Source of the DNA: Phorcus lineatus
Taxonomy: Eukaryota; Mollusca; Gastropoda; Trochida; Trochidae
NCBI GenBank assembly: GCA_921293015.1
Contig: OV121088.1
Location: 2,976,001-3,040,000, forward strand
Reading direction: 5' to 3'
DNA length: 64,000 bases
Below are positions 34,088 to 45,742 of this stretch, piece by piece. The notes below the pieces were generated by a model. That model was not told the origin of the DNA. It did no database searches and was given only the letters and a program-made list of their open reading frames with translations. Each line of letters starts with the position of its first letter. The first letter of the stretch is position 1. The translations under genes were made by a program, and so were the position numbers.

Positions 34088-36530
34088 TTCTCATTTTGCC
34101 TTCATCATCGAACATGGAGGTAGGCACAGGTGACAATTCGTGAGCAAGGACAGTTTTGATGTCAATATCTCGAGACAGTTGCAAACCAAGTACCCGTGAG
34201 TAGATGAGGTTTGTATCAAACACATCAGTGCTTCCAACCTTTACTGCTTTTTTCTTGACAGCCATGGTTACCACCAACTTGGATAAGGATGCATTAAATC
34301 CGCCAGGCCAGCTCCTTTCATAGGACACCAGCTGATCATTGCCAATATCCACTGCGTGATGTACGTTTACGGTTTCAGGTGCAATCCGACCAGTGACAAC
34401 ATTGATCAAGCCAGCGGGATGGGCAGTTGGATCAAGTGGATCAATGCAAGTCATCAATTTGTCTCTGATCTTGTTTCTGTACTTGGCATCCGAAGAGATT
34501 CGTGATGGGTTCTCCTCTTTATGACTGGTTACCTCCTTTTCGTTGTCACCAGACATGTCTGCAATATCTTGTACAATCTTGCTGCATGTGTGCATACTGT
34601 ATGCCAATCGTTTCAAGGTTTCAGGCTTCAAAGTTATACCAATGATTCCATTTGGACCATGGCCGTAACGCATGAATGTTGTCTCTATCCACATGTCAGA
34701 CCAGGTCCCATTCCATAGTCCTGGTTTGTGACGCATGCTGTGTTCACCTCTCATGAAGTAGTTAAGAACTTCAGGTTGAAGACGCTCCATTGTCCTCAGG
34801 TAGTACAACCCGTATCTTGCATAGTTGAAGTGAGCAGAGGCAAAAAAGTATGGCATCATTTGCTCTACTGCCCAGAGGTGGAGTGGCCAGTCCGCCTCTC
34901 GTTCAGCTCGTACAAAGATCATCATGATGAAGACGGGTTTTATCAGGTTCTGAACCCAGTGGCGAGTTGTGATGCTCTTTACAAAGATCCTTTCAAGCGC
35001 TCCAATCATTTCCTTGTGACTTTCACATCCTTTCACATGTGAATGCAGCAGTTCCTCGGTCACTAAACGAAGTGCTCTAAAGTTCTTTGGGAACTTCTTC
35101 CCTGACAGCATGTGTGCCACACCTCCAAAACATGATTTCATGATATCTTCAAGTCCACTGTCTGCCATCAACATGCCAACACAACCAATAAAACTCATGA
35201 GCATGTGCATACCTCCAAGCCTTGGTATGAAATCCGAGAACATTTCTGGGTAGACCCATTTTACATTGACTGCAATTCTGTACAGCTGCTGATCATTTGT
35301 CAGAACAGAAAAGTCCTGTCCACATTCTTTTGTTAGACGTTGAGCCTCAGTCATAGCTGTGAGCATGGAGTCCGGATGGGCAGGATTCATATCAATTAAT
35401 GGAAGATAAACAGCCTTTGTTGCTGGTTTTACACTCTGCCCTTGTCCTCTACACAACTTGGTGTTGAAACCACCAAACTCAATAGGGTTTGTGCTTGTGG
35501 CAACACACTTGAAGAACTCAAAGTCTAAATCAAGGGCTCTTTCCAATGCAACGACTTTGTGTGCCATTACTCGAAGTGGTAAAACAGCACGGTTCCCATC
35601 ACTTGGAGGCATGTCCGGCTTCTTAGGACCATGGTATCTCTGGACGGGGATATCTTCGATTATCTGTTCTTTCATTTCGTCCTTCCGTATGCGGCGAAAG
35701 GTCTGGTCATTGACATCATCTTTGGCATGCTTATCTTCAAAAGCCAGTAACATAGCGAGAGAATGAGTAGAGAGGAGTCCATTCTGTGATGAAATATTTG
35801 CATCAAAATTGTCAGAGACAGGCTGGACAAAACTGTCATCGTCACGGATATGCCCTTTTAATGAGGCATTTCTTACAGCTTCTGCTGCCGCAGATGCTTT
35901 AAACCTAAGAACTTCATCATAACTGCAAGATGCAAGGAACTCAGAAAATTGTTCAATCAAACCTTTCCTGTTCAAAACAACACCGAGTGCAATCTGGAGG
36001 GTGGTGAATCTACCGCTTATTGCATTAGTAATAATGTTTCCAATGAGAGCAGCTGGCAAAGTGTGATCTAGTTTTGATGAAATTTTTGATAGCAAGGTTA
36101 ACAAAGTGGAACTGACACAATCAAGGGCATTGTCTTTATCGACTCTAGCATGATAGTTCTTGTCATCAATTGATGATTCCTTCACATCACGGACAATCTT
36201 GCAAGCAACCTTTTCCAGTCCAATCTCAACATCATCTTCATCACTGCTCGGCACTAGTCTCAACAGACTTGAGGCTTTACTTCTAAACATGAGAAGACTA
36301 GCAACACCTGTGCCACGCAGCACAAGAAAATCTGAACCAAAGTACTCTAGCAACTTGGAGACTAGGGTGCGGCAGCTAATGTCTCTTCCACCATTGGAAT
36401 GATATAGGTCATATATTTCAATGGAGTTCCACACTCGCGATGGTTCGGCTGTTATCGCACTGATCGTCATTTCAAAAGCCACATCCACATCCTTTCTGTT
36501 ACCTATACTTGCTGCTGAAGCCGACTTCAC
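33963..36530 (-). CDS. Intron-less 855-codon frame, multicopy uncharacterised invertebrate family (fragment)
   Basis: A long open frame with real amino-acid composition. Landmarks by residue: VSDNFDANISSQNG near 238-251, NDQQLYRIAVNVKW near 412-425, PRLGGMHMLMSFIGCVG near 436-452, FFASAHFNYARYGLYYL near 562-578, MWIETTFMRYGHGPNGIIGI near 613-632. From memory these recur in a large family of unnamed intron-poor proteins in cnidarian and mollusc genomes, probably mobile-element associated; function unknown. The frame begins at a GTG (first ATG is codon 21) and is open upstream into the MITE at 36540, so the N terminus is missing. Residues from about 815 on are read from the inserted transposon. 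It is a host or mobile gene fragment, probably not functional as it stands. Confidence 0.75.
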   Translation of the reverse strand: MKSASAASIGNRKDVDVAFEMTISAITAEPSRVWNSIEIYDLYHSNGGRDISCRTLVSKLLEYFGSDFLVLRGTGVASLLMFRSKASSLLRLVPSSDEDDVEIGLEKVACKIVRDVKESSIDDKNYHARVDKDNALDCVSSTLLTLLSKISSKLDHTLPAALIGNIITNAISGRFTTLQIALGVVLNRKGLIEQFSEFLASCSYDEVLRFKASAAAEAVRNASLKGHIRDDDSFVQPVSDNFDANISSQNGLLSTHSLAMLLAFEDKHAKDDVNDQTFRRIRKDEMKEQIIEDIPVQRYHGPKKPDMPPSDGNRAVLPLRVMAHKVVALERALDLDFEFFKCVATSTNPIEFGGFNTKLCRGQGQSVKPATKAVYLPLIDMNPAHPDSMLTAMTEAQRLTKECGQDFSVLTNDQQLYRIAVNVKWVYPEMFSDFIPRLGGMHMLMSFIGCVGMLMADSGLEDIMKSCFGGVAHMLSGKKFPKNFRALRLVTEELLHSHVKGCESHKEMIGALERIFVKSITTRHWVQNLIKPVFIMMIFVRAEREADWPLHLWAVEQMMPYFFASAHFNYARYGLYYLRTMERLQPEVLNYFMRGEHSMRHKPGLWNGTWSDMWIETTFMRYGHGPNGIIGITLKPETLKRLAYSMHTCSKIVQDIADMSGDNEKEVTSHKEENPSRISSDAKYRNKIRDKLMTCIDPLDPTAHPAGLINVVTGRIAPETVNVHHAVDIGNDQLVSYERSWPGGFNASLSKLVVTMAVKKKAVKVGSTDVFDTNLIYSRVLGLQLSRDIDIKTVLAHELSPVPTSMFDDEGKMRIDRSIRPRPYRFSTNRRAVFFTYLPAIHSSDINRQHGGLSL

Positions 36531-36539
36531 ATTCCATAC

Positions 36540-36982
36540 TAGGGGTGAAACGGTTCACTACTACAGTAGTTGAACCGCGGTATTTTACGTTTGGTTCGAT
36601 GCACTGTACATTTACATGGATTTTCGGTTCGTACTGCATATTTAATTTGTGTCCAAGATATCATTTTAATAACTTAAAAACCAAATTATATTTATTCGAA
36701 AAGTCAATGATAAAAAATGTCTTTATTTATTATCATTAAATGTCTTCAAGTTTCGAAATTGTATCGATACCTGTCTCCATTTTCCCGGAAGTAAACATTC
36801 GGAATGATTTAGTTTGATTTTTAACTCTCAACAATAGTGTTTGAATAATGTGAATTTTTGAGATCTCGTTCAAAGAAATATGGCAACTATTGGTTTCATA
36901 CCAAACCGAAAATGTACCGAACCGAGGATCCTGTACCGCAATACGCACCGAACCGAAGCTCAAGCGTACCGTTTCACCCCTA
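36540..36982. mobile_element. hAT-type MITE, copy in unit B
   Basis: 443 bp, same ends as the unit A copy (TAGGGGTGAAACGGT left; CCGTTTCACCCCTA right). The right flank keeps TATCTCCC, the orthologue of the duplication in unit A. The left flank is CATTCCATAC instead, i.e. the ORF fragment abuts the exact terminus and the left target duplication is gone. Confidence 0.85.
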
Positions 36983-37834
36983 TATCTCCCCTCCCATCTT
37001 GCCACCACTTCAAAGTTCTAGTCACAAATATGAGAGGACCTGTACATGTCTTTTCAAAATTCAATTTTCTTTTAAATAAATGTGAAAATAAGTAGTTTAA
37101 ATCTCATGTATATCTTGCTCTCTGTTCAAACTTTGCCTTACGTAATGTCCAGAAAGGCATTTATGTATTATTTTGATATTCCTTTGAAAATGCCTTTGGT
37201 CATTTGGCTAAATACAAACTACTGGGTATTCTTTTTTAACATCACTTTGAAAATCATTTGGTCTAACAGACAGTTTAATCATAATTTATTTTCATAAAAA
37301 TAGATCATTCTATCTAAAACGTTCTTTCTAAGAAGTTGTTCCAAGGGCTAACGCAGCAAAATGTCATACACTTTTTTATATCTGATGTCAAAGTGTTTTA
37401 GGTTAAAAAAAAAGAAAATACTTAGGATGAGATGAAATGATATGATCTGACAATAATGAGAAGCAGAAATTGTTACTTTGTGGAAAGACTCTGACTTGAA
37501 ATGATTAGATAAGTATTTGTGTCCTTTAGGAAAAGTCTGATAAGGGTACTTATATGTATAAAAGAGATTCAAAAGGCTTTTCATGTTTGTGTAATTATGT
37601 AATGTGAAATTATAAATGCTCATCAGAAGATTTTCCTGAACAAAGAAGAATATGCGGAATGTGATACATATAGATACTCTAACGGGAACGTCTCATTGAA
37701 TTTGTCTCCAAGATTGCTGCAATTATCCTGCATTTTTATTGATAAATAAAGAATCTCAACCAAGTTGATGCCAAATGTGTCAACAAAAGTTGATTCAAGT
37801 AAAGGATATGGCTATGTATGTATTTGTAGTTAAT

Positions 37835-38146
37835 GCATATGTACTGAATTTTGATAATCCCTACACTCTCCCTGATTAAGAAGTAGGCATATGCACTGAA
37901 TTTTGATAATCCCTACAATCTCCCTGATTAAGAAGTAGGCATATGAACTGAATTTTGATAATCCCTACAATCTCCCTGATTAAGAAGTAGGCATATGCAC
38001 TGAATTTTGATAATCCCTACAATCTCCCTGATTAAGAAGTAGGCATATGTACTGAATTTTGATAATCCCTACAATCTCCCTGATTAAGAAGTAGGCATAT
38101 GTACCGAATTTTGATAATCCCTACAATCTCCCTGATTAAGAAGTAG
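37835..38146. repeat. 52-bp minisatellite, exactly 6 units (unit B)
   Basis: Same 52-bp unit as 18843-19778. Starts at 37835 and 38147 differ by 312 bp, exactly 6 x 52. Flanks on both sides are orthologous to unit A, so only the copy number differs. Confidence 0.95.
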
Positions 38147-38919
38147 GCATATGTATCCAGACATAGTGTATGACTGTATGTATACTTAGACTTTTCAGAA
38201 AATAATCTTGCTTAAAATGTTTTCATTTTTTTTTTCCCTATTACCAAAGAACCTTCAAAGATGATGTGACACTTACCTGATTGTATAGAGCCACTCCTTT
38301 CTGAAGTGTTTTGAATGTCTAGGTATTTTAAGTATCCAAAATTGTTCAGATTCTAATAATTTGATGAGATACTTAATTTGGTAAAAATTCATGGTACATA
38401 ATGTTTAAATGTTAATTATTGCTTTTCATAATTTACATTTTTGAGAGCAAATTATCTGGTTAACTTCTAAAGGTACTGCTTCCTATATTCTACCCATTTT
38501 GCCATATTCATAAGATTTTGGGTTGATATAAATGGATTAATAACAAAATAAACATAACCGTTGGAATGTCCTGTGATGTGATCACATTTGCCTTCTTTAA
38601 GATTTGTTACTCATGGGTGTTATAAAGAGGCAATGTAGCTTTATATTGAGGACCTTCTTCCTCCTCAGGGTATCGCTTTCGTGTCTCTGAAGTTTTTAAC
38701 TTCCTTATTTAGTTAGATATTTCTTTAAGTCCCTGCTAATCTTTTCATACAGGTTGTTGATTAGATTGCAATATCTAAAATTCTAAACATGATGAATTCC
38801 ATTCTGCGACAATGTGCTTTCACTGTGGGTATTATTTATCATATAATTGTTTTTGTTTTTTGTTTTGTTGCTAAATTCTTTTTGAAGAAGAATTGATAAT
38901 TTATATTTTGTTATTCCAG

Positions 38920-38967
38920 TCAGACGAGGATGACAGTTATGAGGAGCCTTCAACAGCAAGATTAAAC
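38920..38967 (+). CDS. Adaptor-like gene: acidic YEEP exon (unit B)
   Basis: Encodes SDEDDSYEEPSTARLN, the same protein as 20591-20638, with GAG for GAA as the only base change seen. The acceptor is GTTATTCCAG and the donor AAC|GTAAGC. It is intact in itself, but using it after the 40-nt form of exon 31329 would put it out of frame. Confidence 0.7.
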
Positions 38968-39205
38968 GTAAGCATCAATCATCAATTCTTTTTAAAATGT
39001 GCAAAAACATTTCAGGAGAAGTGTTTCAGAATCATATAAAATCATATTCACTTTCAAGTTTATTATTATTTGCGAAGTTCTGTAAATATGCAAGATCTGG
39101 TGATAGAGGTAGAAAACTATACTTGCATGTTTATGGTATCAATTTTGTGCATGACTTTTCAATAGGTGAAAAACTGTACATAGGAAGGGTATTTTTAAAC
39201 ATTAA

Positions 39206-41610
39206 CTCTTACGTTGCTGAATATTATTTTGACCAGTTTTGCCCCCGTAGCTGAATTTTCAAGCACTCGCCTCGCTACCGTTATAGCGCAATTAGCCCCT
39301 GTGGCCGAATTTTCCAGCACCGCCAGATGCGACCGTTTTAACAACATATGGCATGTTTACATGGCTAAATGCGGACATTATCGTCGTTTTATACAAAGCT
39401 AGTCGGCGAATCCCGTGTTACAAATGGATGATACTTACTTGAAACTTTGAATGAAATTTCTATCACCCCTGGAACGGTTTCTACAACTGAAGTAAACTTG
39501 TTTTCAATTCGGGCGCCGTAACTCAATAAATTCCAAGAGCGCATGCGTGAAATCAAAACGAAACTAAAGATGAATAGTTCTTCTTCACATCGATATAAAA
39601 ATCATTTTTATAATATGTCTAGAACGAATTTTACAAAATTTTAAAAATTGTCTTCATTTCAAACATATCATAAAATCATTTAATCACTGAGTGCACATAT
39701 GCAAATTATATACGGAATTGAAGCTAATTCCTTGCTCTATATTTCACGATGAATTTTATTACAATACGCCATCCTAAACGAAAGATATAAATTACGAAAA
39801 CAGGGTAATGATAAATCCCGATAACGTTCTGACCCCCACAGCGCGTGCAGGCGGGGTATCCCCGTTGAAACATACACTCACACACAATATAAATTATCTT
39901 TATTTCTAACTTTATAAATCATGTTATTCGCTTTGTATACATGCAAATTATATATGGAATTGAAGGCAATTTATTCTTCTTTACGAAGAAATAAATCATA
40001 ACAATCTTTTGCACTGTAGTTAGAAGTTATTACCAACGAAACGTGGGTATAGTTAGTAATAAAGTCTTTGATAATCGCCTTACCGCAACATATGTTGCAT
40101 CGTTTCCACACGTTTTATTTTGATGCAAATATGGGCAAATTACACATGAAAATGAAGGTATTTCTTTCTGCTTTACGATGATATGAAAATAATAAATATG
40201 TACCACTTGGTTTGGAATATATAAAGTTTGCAAAGATGGTACCCTTGGGTATTTTAGAACAGATTTTGATAATTGCGACATCACTAACCGCTCCTTTACT
40301 GTCTAATTGTAATTTGCAAATTTTATATAGAATTGAAGACGATCCTTTCTTCTTTATTGTGATATAAAAATGTTGATAATGCGCTCTGCCGTTAAATGGA
40401 TAGGTAGTGTAAAAAGCAGTTGAAAATAAATCGCTTGTCGGTAAACAAAATATGAATAGAGAAATTGCCTGTTTGTGCGATGCACGCCGGGTCCTTTCTG
40501 ATTTTCTTGTACATACCAATTTTACATGGCAATAAAGATCATCCTTTTCTCTATATTTTGATATATGAAATTGCAAAATTTACCGAGAAGTTTATGTGAT
40601 ATAAAGTGCGAGAAAATGGTAAAAACGTAAAGAATAAACAAAAGTCACAATTTTGCGGAACTTGCTGTATCTTTATTCTATATGGTGTATATAATTTTTT
40701 TTATATCAAATCGAAGACAATTATTCCTTCTTTATCATGGGATAATCAATGTAAAAATACACCTTGCTGTTGAGAAGATATGAGCGAAAGAAAGGCACAT
40801 GTCAAAATCGCCATTCAGTTTACATGATTTGAATCGAGAAATTAGCTTTTTGTGCGGCGCTTGCTGTGTCTTTATTTATTTTTGCGCATGTACACATTTT
40901 ACATGGAAAGAAAGACAATCTTTCGCTCTGTCTTATGATATAAAAATTGTCAAAATACGTTGAGCACATCATGTAAAAATTGGTGTGACAAAATGGTGTA
41001 AAACTAAAAATATGTAAAAATCACCTTTTTCGTGGCACATGCTGTATCTTCAATTCAGGTAGCGTAGTTACGTATTTTATATTGAATTGAAGACAATTTT
41101 CTGCTCTTTCAAATGATCCAACCGGTATTGAAATCCGCCCAAATGTTCAGAGCATAGGGCGTGCGATATAAGGTTGTACGTTTTGTGTGAGTGCAGGCTT
41201 GTAAGCAAACGATAGCACGCGCGGGACGGTAAGCTCGTGCGAGCGGGGAGAAAGTGCCCACAGGCTATTAGCACATGCGGCGGGGAGTGGGGGAAAATTG
41301 AGTGATTTTAACGCTTATTTTCGGTGCGATAAACGGTATCAATGTTTGCATAATTTTCGGAACATGTATGCGCATTATTAAGAACACCAATGAAACAAAA
41401 TTTGGTAGTTTAGCGTCAGACGGACGGAAAGTACTAGTGTTGAACTGACACTACTGCTGTACAACAATTGCTCGTCCTTCGCTACTGGGCACTATAGCGA
41501 TAATGAGCTAGCGTGAGAAAAATAGAGTGGTGGTTGTCGCATCTCGCCTGGAGGACATGCGGTCAAAGCTAATTTCATCCCAGACAGGCCCGGGCTTAGC
41601 ATCTTAAGGG
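39206..41610 (+). mobile_element. piggyBac-like non-autonomous element, filled site
   Basis: TTAA flanks at 39202-39205 and 41611-41614. The left end CTCTTACGTTGC and the reversed right end CCCTTAAGATGC share CCCTTnnGnTGC. Unit A at about 20877 shows the empty site (ACATTTAGATATAAC). The interior holds several diverged repeats of about 150-190 bp, each with a TTATATNGAATTGAAG..AAT phrase and ATGATATAAAAAT. No transposase frame; 2405 bp. Confidence 0.85.
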
Positions 41611-42632
41611 TTAAGATATAACAACTTGATTTTAAATATGCTACTGACATAATCGTGGGATAAGGGAGTTTATTTCTTATCATATATATCATACATATAT
41701 ATTTATAAGGAACCAATTTTTTTCTTACTGGATTTCACAAGAGTTTTGAAAATAACCTATTTCCAACAATAGCCACATTCAGTGGCATATATGTTCTTGC
41801 AAAGAAAAAATAAAATATACATATACATATGTGTATTATCGATGAGAGTTTTCTCTCTTAAAATAGTGGGAAAACTTACCAGTAATATATAGTGCTAAAA
41901 ACTTCGTCATTGTTGAAGCACAAGATATGAGAAACCCCTTCACTGTGAAGTAGGGGCTGCAAGGGTCCAAATATATTTGAAAAAATTACAATAGCTGACT
42001 CGTCTTCTTATAAACAGGCATATCATCCTTTTAAGGTTTGAACATAGAATAGATTTCATCTTCCATTGTTTAAGTCACTGTAAATCTCTTTCACATTAAT
42101 TTCTTTCTCTTTCACACTTGTTTCATGATTTCATGTTCTTAAATTTTCTTTGTGTTTACTTCACTGTTTGATGATCATTTCTTTTTTTTTTTATCCCATT
42201 TTATTGTGATAATTTATCTATATTTGATATTCATTTCACACTTGATCATATTCATTTTACTAACTTTCATGTTCATTTCACTATCTTTTATGTTCATTAC
42301 AGACTTCATGTTCATTTAACTGTCTTATGTTCATTTCACTATCTTTTATGTTCATTGCACAATTCATGTTCGTTTCACTGTCTTATGTTCATTTCACACT
42401 TCACACTTCATGTTTATTTCACTATCTTTAATGTTCATTTCACTATCTTGCATGTTCATTTCACACTTCATCTTGTTTGTATTTCATGTTCCGCTTATCA
42501 TTACATCTGTTTCTGCATACACCTCATATGAACAATTTTAGTCTTATGTGTAAAGCTTTTGATATGAAAACAATGATTTCTTCGTAAATTAACCAACTTA
42601 TCATGCATTGTTTACAACGATGTACCTTTCAG

Positions 42633-42742
42633 ATGTCACTGCAAGAGATTTATGATGATTTTGACCATCTCTTGGAAGATTTCCCCCCTTCTTCCACCCC
42701 TCCTCTCCCCCCACCCCGCCCCCATTTGCAAATTCCAGAAAA
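42633..42742 (+). pseudogene. EIYDDF polyproline exon with 1-base deletion (unit B)
   Basis: Same as 21798-21908 up to STPPLPPP, with an Asp to His change (IYDDFDHLLEDF). One base is missing in the C-run, so the frame then reads RPHLQIPEK and the exon is 110 nt rather than 111. Splicing at the conserved AAA|GTTGCA donor would break the downstream frame. The Tyr motif itself is preserved. A sequencing slip in a C-run is a possible alternative. Confidence 0.6.
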
Positions 42743-42954
42743 GTTGCACATTTACTCAATTCTTTTCAGTTTTGTTTTGTTTTTCTTAACATTTTTTGGA
42801 CAGGACCCCCTTCGGCCACTGCATGATTATCCCCTCAATTCCTTTGTTTCTGGTTCTCAACTTTTTGTGCTCATATTTTATTTGTTTATTTCCACGGGAT
42901 GTTTGGGTCTCTGCATTGTGAAGTGTTTACATTTTTAGATGGCACGGTATGTCG

Positions 42955-43690
42955 ACATGTGTCCGTCTGTACGTCCATAAACTTTCACCTTTTCATTTTC
43001 TTCTCTAGAGGCATTGACTCAGGAAATTTTAAATCTTGTGTACCGACTCCTTGAATAAATTTTTTAATTTATATATTTGGTGATCGTGTGTCCCCTGATA
43101 TGGGTCGCAGGGGCCACACCAATATAACCTATTTACATCTTCTTCTCCAGAAGGAAAAGGCCTAGACAACTGAAACTTTGTGTACAGACTCCTTAGCTGA
43201 TGGGGATTTTAATCTATGTAATGTAAAGGTTGGCCTAGACTATTTTCTCCCCGGGGAAAGTTTAGACTGGGGAAGAAATGGCCTGCTACACCGCCACACC
43301 GTAATAACATATTTTCACTTTCTCAAGAAGATAGAGGCCTAGAAAGCCAAAACTTGTGTACAGACTCCTTTGCTAATGGGAATTCTTATTTATAGATTTT
43401 GTGACCCTGTGGCCCTAATGAAGGCAATGCCCTATTAACCTATTTTTAGCTTCTTCTTCAGAAGCTAAATGCCTTTGAGGCTAAAATCATGCGTTCAGAG
43501 TCCCTAGCTTATGACAATTATAATAATTGAATTTGGTGATCCTGTTGCAGCTCATATGGTGACCCTGTGACCAATTAAGAATTAAATTATAGATAGCCTG
43601 ATGCGCTACAAAGCTAATGTCCTATTTCCGGATGTTTATCCCAATTCTGTTATTGAAAGGTTCTGTCTATATTAGCTCATCAGACCTTTT
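42955..43690 (+). repeat. Diverged copy of the approximately 145-bp repeat family (unit B)
   Basis: Orthologous to 22085-22990, with internal deletion and rearrangement (a segment around 43220-43280 with CTCCCCGGGGAAAG is absent from unit A). Confidence 0.65.
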
Positions 43691-45417
43691 AGGCTGGATT
43701 GGCTTGATGCAGTAGCCATTGTCCATTGTCAATAAAATCTAGACACTTTGGACTTTTCCAAAACCACTGTATCCCCCTAAGTTGAATGATTTTTTAATGC
43801 TAAAGAATTCAAATCTTTAGAAAAATCATCTTTGTTGTATGGAGACTGTGATTTCAAAACTCCTTTTCCTGCTCTCAAAATAAGGATACAAGAGTGTACA
43901 TGGGTGTAATTTTAAAGGTGTATCCAGTTGAGTGCTTCATTTAATGTTTATTCTATTTCTTTCCTGTTTCTGGTCAATTCTTTATCTTGATGTTTATGTA
44001 ATTCCCTCTTATATTCATTTCATGAAAATATAGCCTTTAGAGTAAAATCAAAAGATATGTCCTTATGAGTGAATTCTGAAGCTGTGTATTTGCTCAATCA
44101 AAACAATTTTAGGTTGTTCAAAATTATGAGCACAACTGTCATGTTGAGGTTGTCTCCCCTGATAGACGGACTCTCTGCTAAATAAGAATTTTATCAAATT
44201 CAATGAAAATTTCACCATTTATTGAATGGTTGATAGGTGGTGATAAATTGAATAGAAACTTAAAAGTCTTGAACCTTTGAGGGGCACAGTATGTTTTTTA
44301 CTTAAATGTATCAAGCATAATTTCAGAAAAGTGTTTGCAGCAGACACAGCAATAATTTTAGTTAGGGATAGTTTTTTAAGGTCCATTTGTGTTCTTGATA
44401 TGAAGGGTTTGATATTCAAGTTTAATTTTTTAATTTTTTAATTTTATAATCTGTCTGTGCTTCCTATTTTTGGACATTTGCCAAAATCAGTTTTGCTGAG
44501 AGCCTTCTACTGGTCAATCCATCAAATTTGACATGAAAATGTTAAGCATCATCAGCTTCATGCTCCTTTCTATTTTAAACAGTTTTAGTATATAAGCTTC
44601 AGCTTATAATGTCAGTAAACAATTTTTATATTAATAGTAGATATGAAAAATTAACCTCCCTTTCTTACCGATAGTTTTATAACATGATTGATAACTTGAG
44701 TAATTACTTATGAAGGATGTGATTTAAGTTTGGACAAGATTTGATTTCTTTCTTGAGTATTTACAAATGAAGGATATGATTAAATTTTTTGGTGAGTTGG
44801 TGAGATATTGCTTATACATATCAAGTTAAGCAGAACTTTTCATTTCTGAAGGAAAGTTTTCCTATAAATAATAGAATTCAATTTGGAATGCTGTTAATGT
44901 TCTTGATAACCATTTAATAACAAATCCAATGTATTGAGTTGGTAATCAGTTGTAGCAATAGTTAGGCCCTCCAATTTATTTGACCTGTCATCTTTGGTAA
45001 CCTAGTTATACTATGAACATAAAAACATCCATTAGCAATTGTTCATTTGTATTTGGTAAAAATGCTTCAATAAAGTCCACAAAAACATTCATGTCATTAA
45101 ATCAAATGATTCTTTTGATAGAATATATCTTGAAATAGAAACAGAAGATCCATATACCAATTTCTTTATGGCCATGTGAGATACATTTTCCTTCTACTGT
45201 TTTAGTTCATATGCTGTCATCATCTTGAATAAGCCGAAGAACAAAAAACACTTTTCATCAAATTCAACTCCTTTATAAAATTGTTAAACTATTCTTTCAA
45301 GCCAAGGAAAAAAATATGTTAGAATTTCATGACATATTTTGAATTATAAAAATTTTCTTTTAATACTATATTCCTTCCAAATGTTTTCAATACTATTTTC
45401 CTTCAAACTTATTTCAG

Positions 45418-45504
45418 GGTAGTAAGGAAATTTACGATGATTTTGAGGAAGAAAAACTGCCTCCCATCAGTCCATACAACCCGACACAAGAAGCTCCTCA
45501 GATG
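45418..45504 (+). CDS. Adaptor-like gene: KEIYDDFEEE exon (unit B)
   Basis: Identical in sequence to the exon at 24691 (GSKEIYDDFEEEKLPPISPY then NPTQEAPQM) and lies in a near-identical tract. The acceptor ACTTATTTCAG and donor ATG|GTAAGT are intact. Phase 0 to 0. Confidence 0.8.
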
Positions 45505-45742
45505 GTAAGTGGCAAAACGTTGTACAACTTTGTACAACATTGTACAACCATTTACAACAACCTTGTTTTGTTTTTTATCAAAGTATGTACAATTGTTCAC
45601 AAGAGCCTTGGTTGGTTATTTACAAAACTTTATACAATATTGCACAACTATTCATACATTGTCCTACAAGAACTTTGTAGATTATTAACAAAAAATTGTA
45701 CAATTCTTCATAAGTACCTCATCAGGCGACTATTTGTACAAC

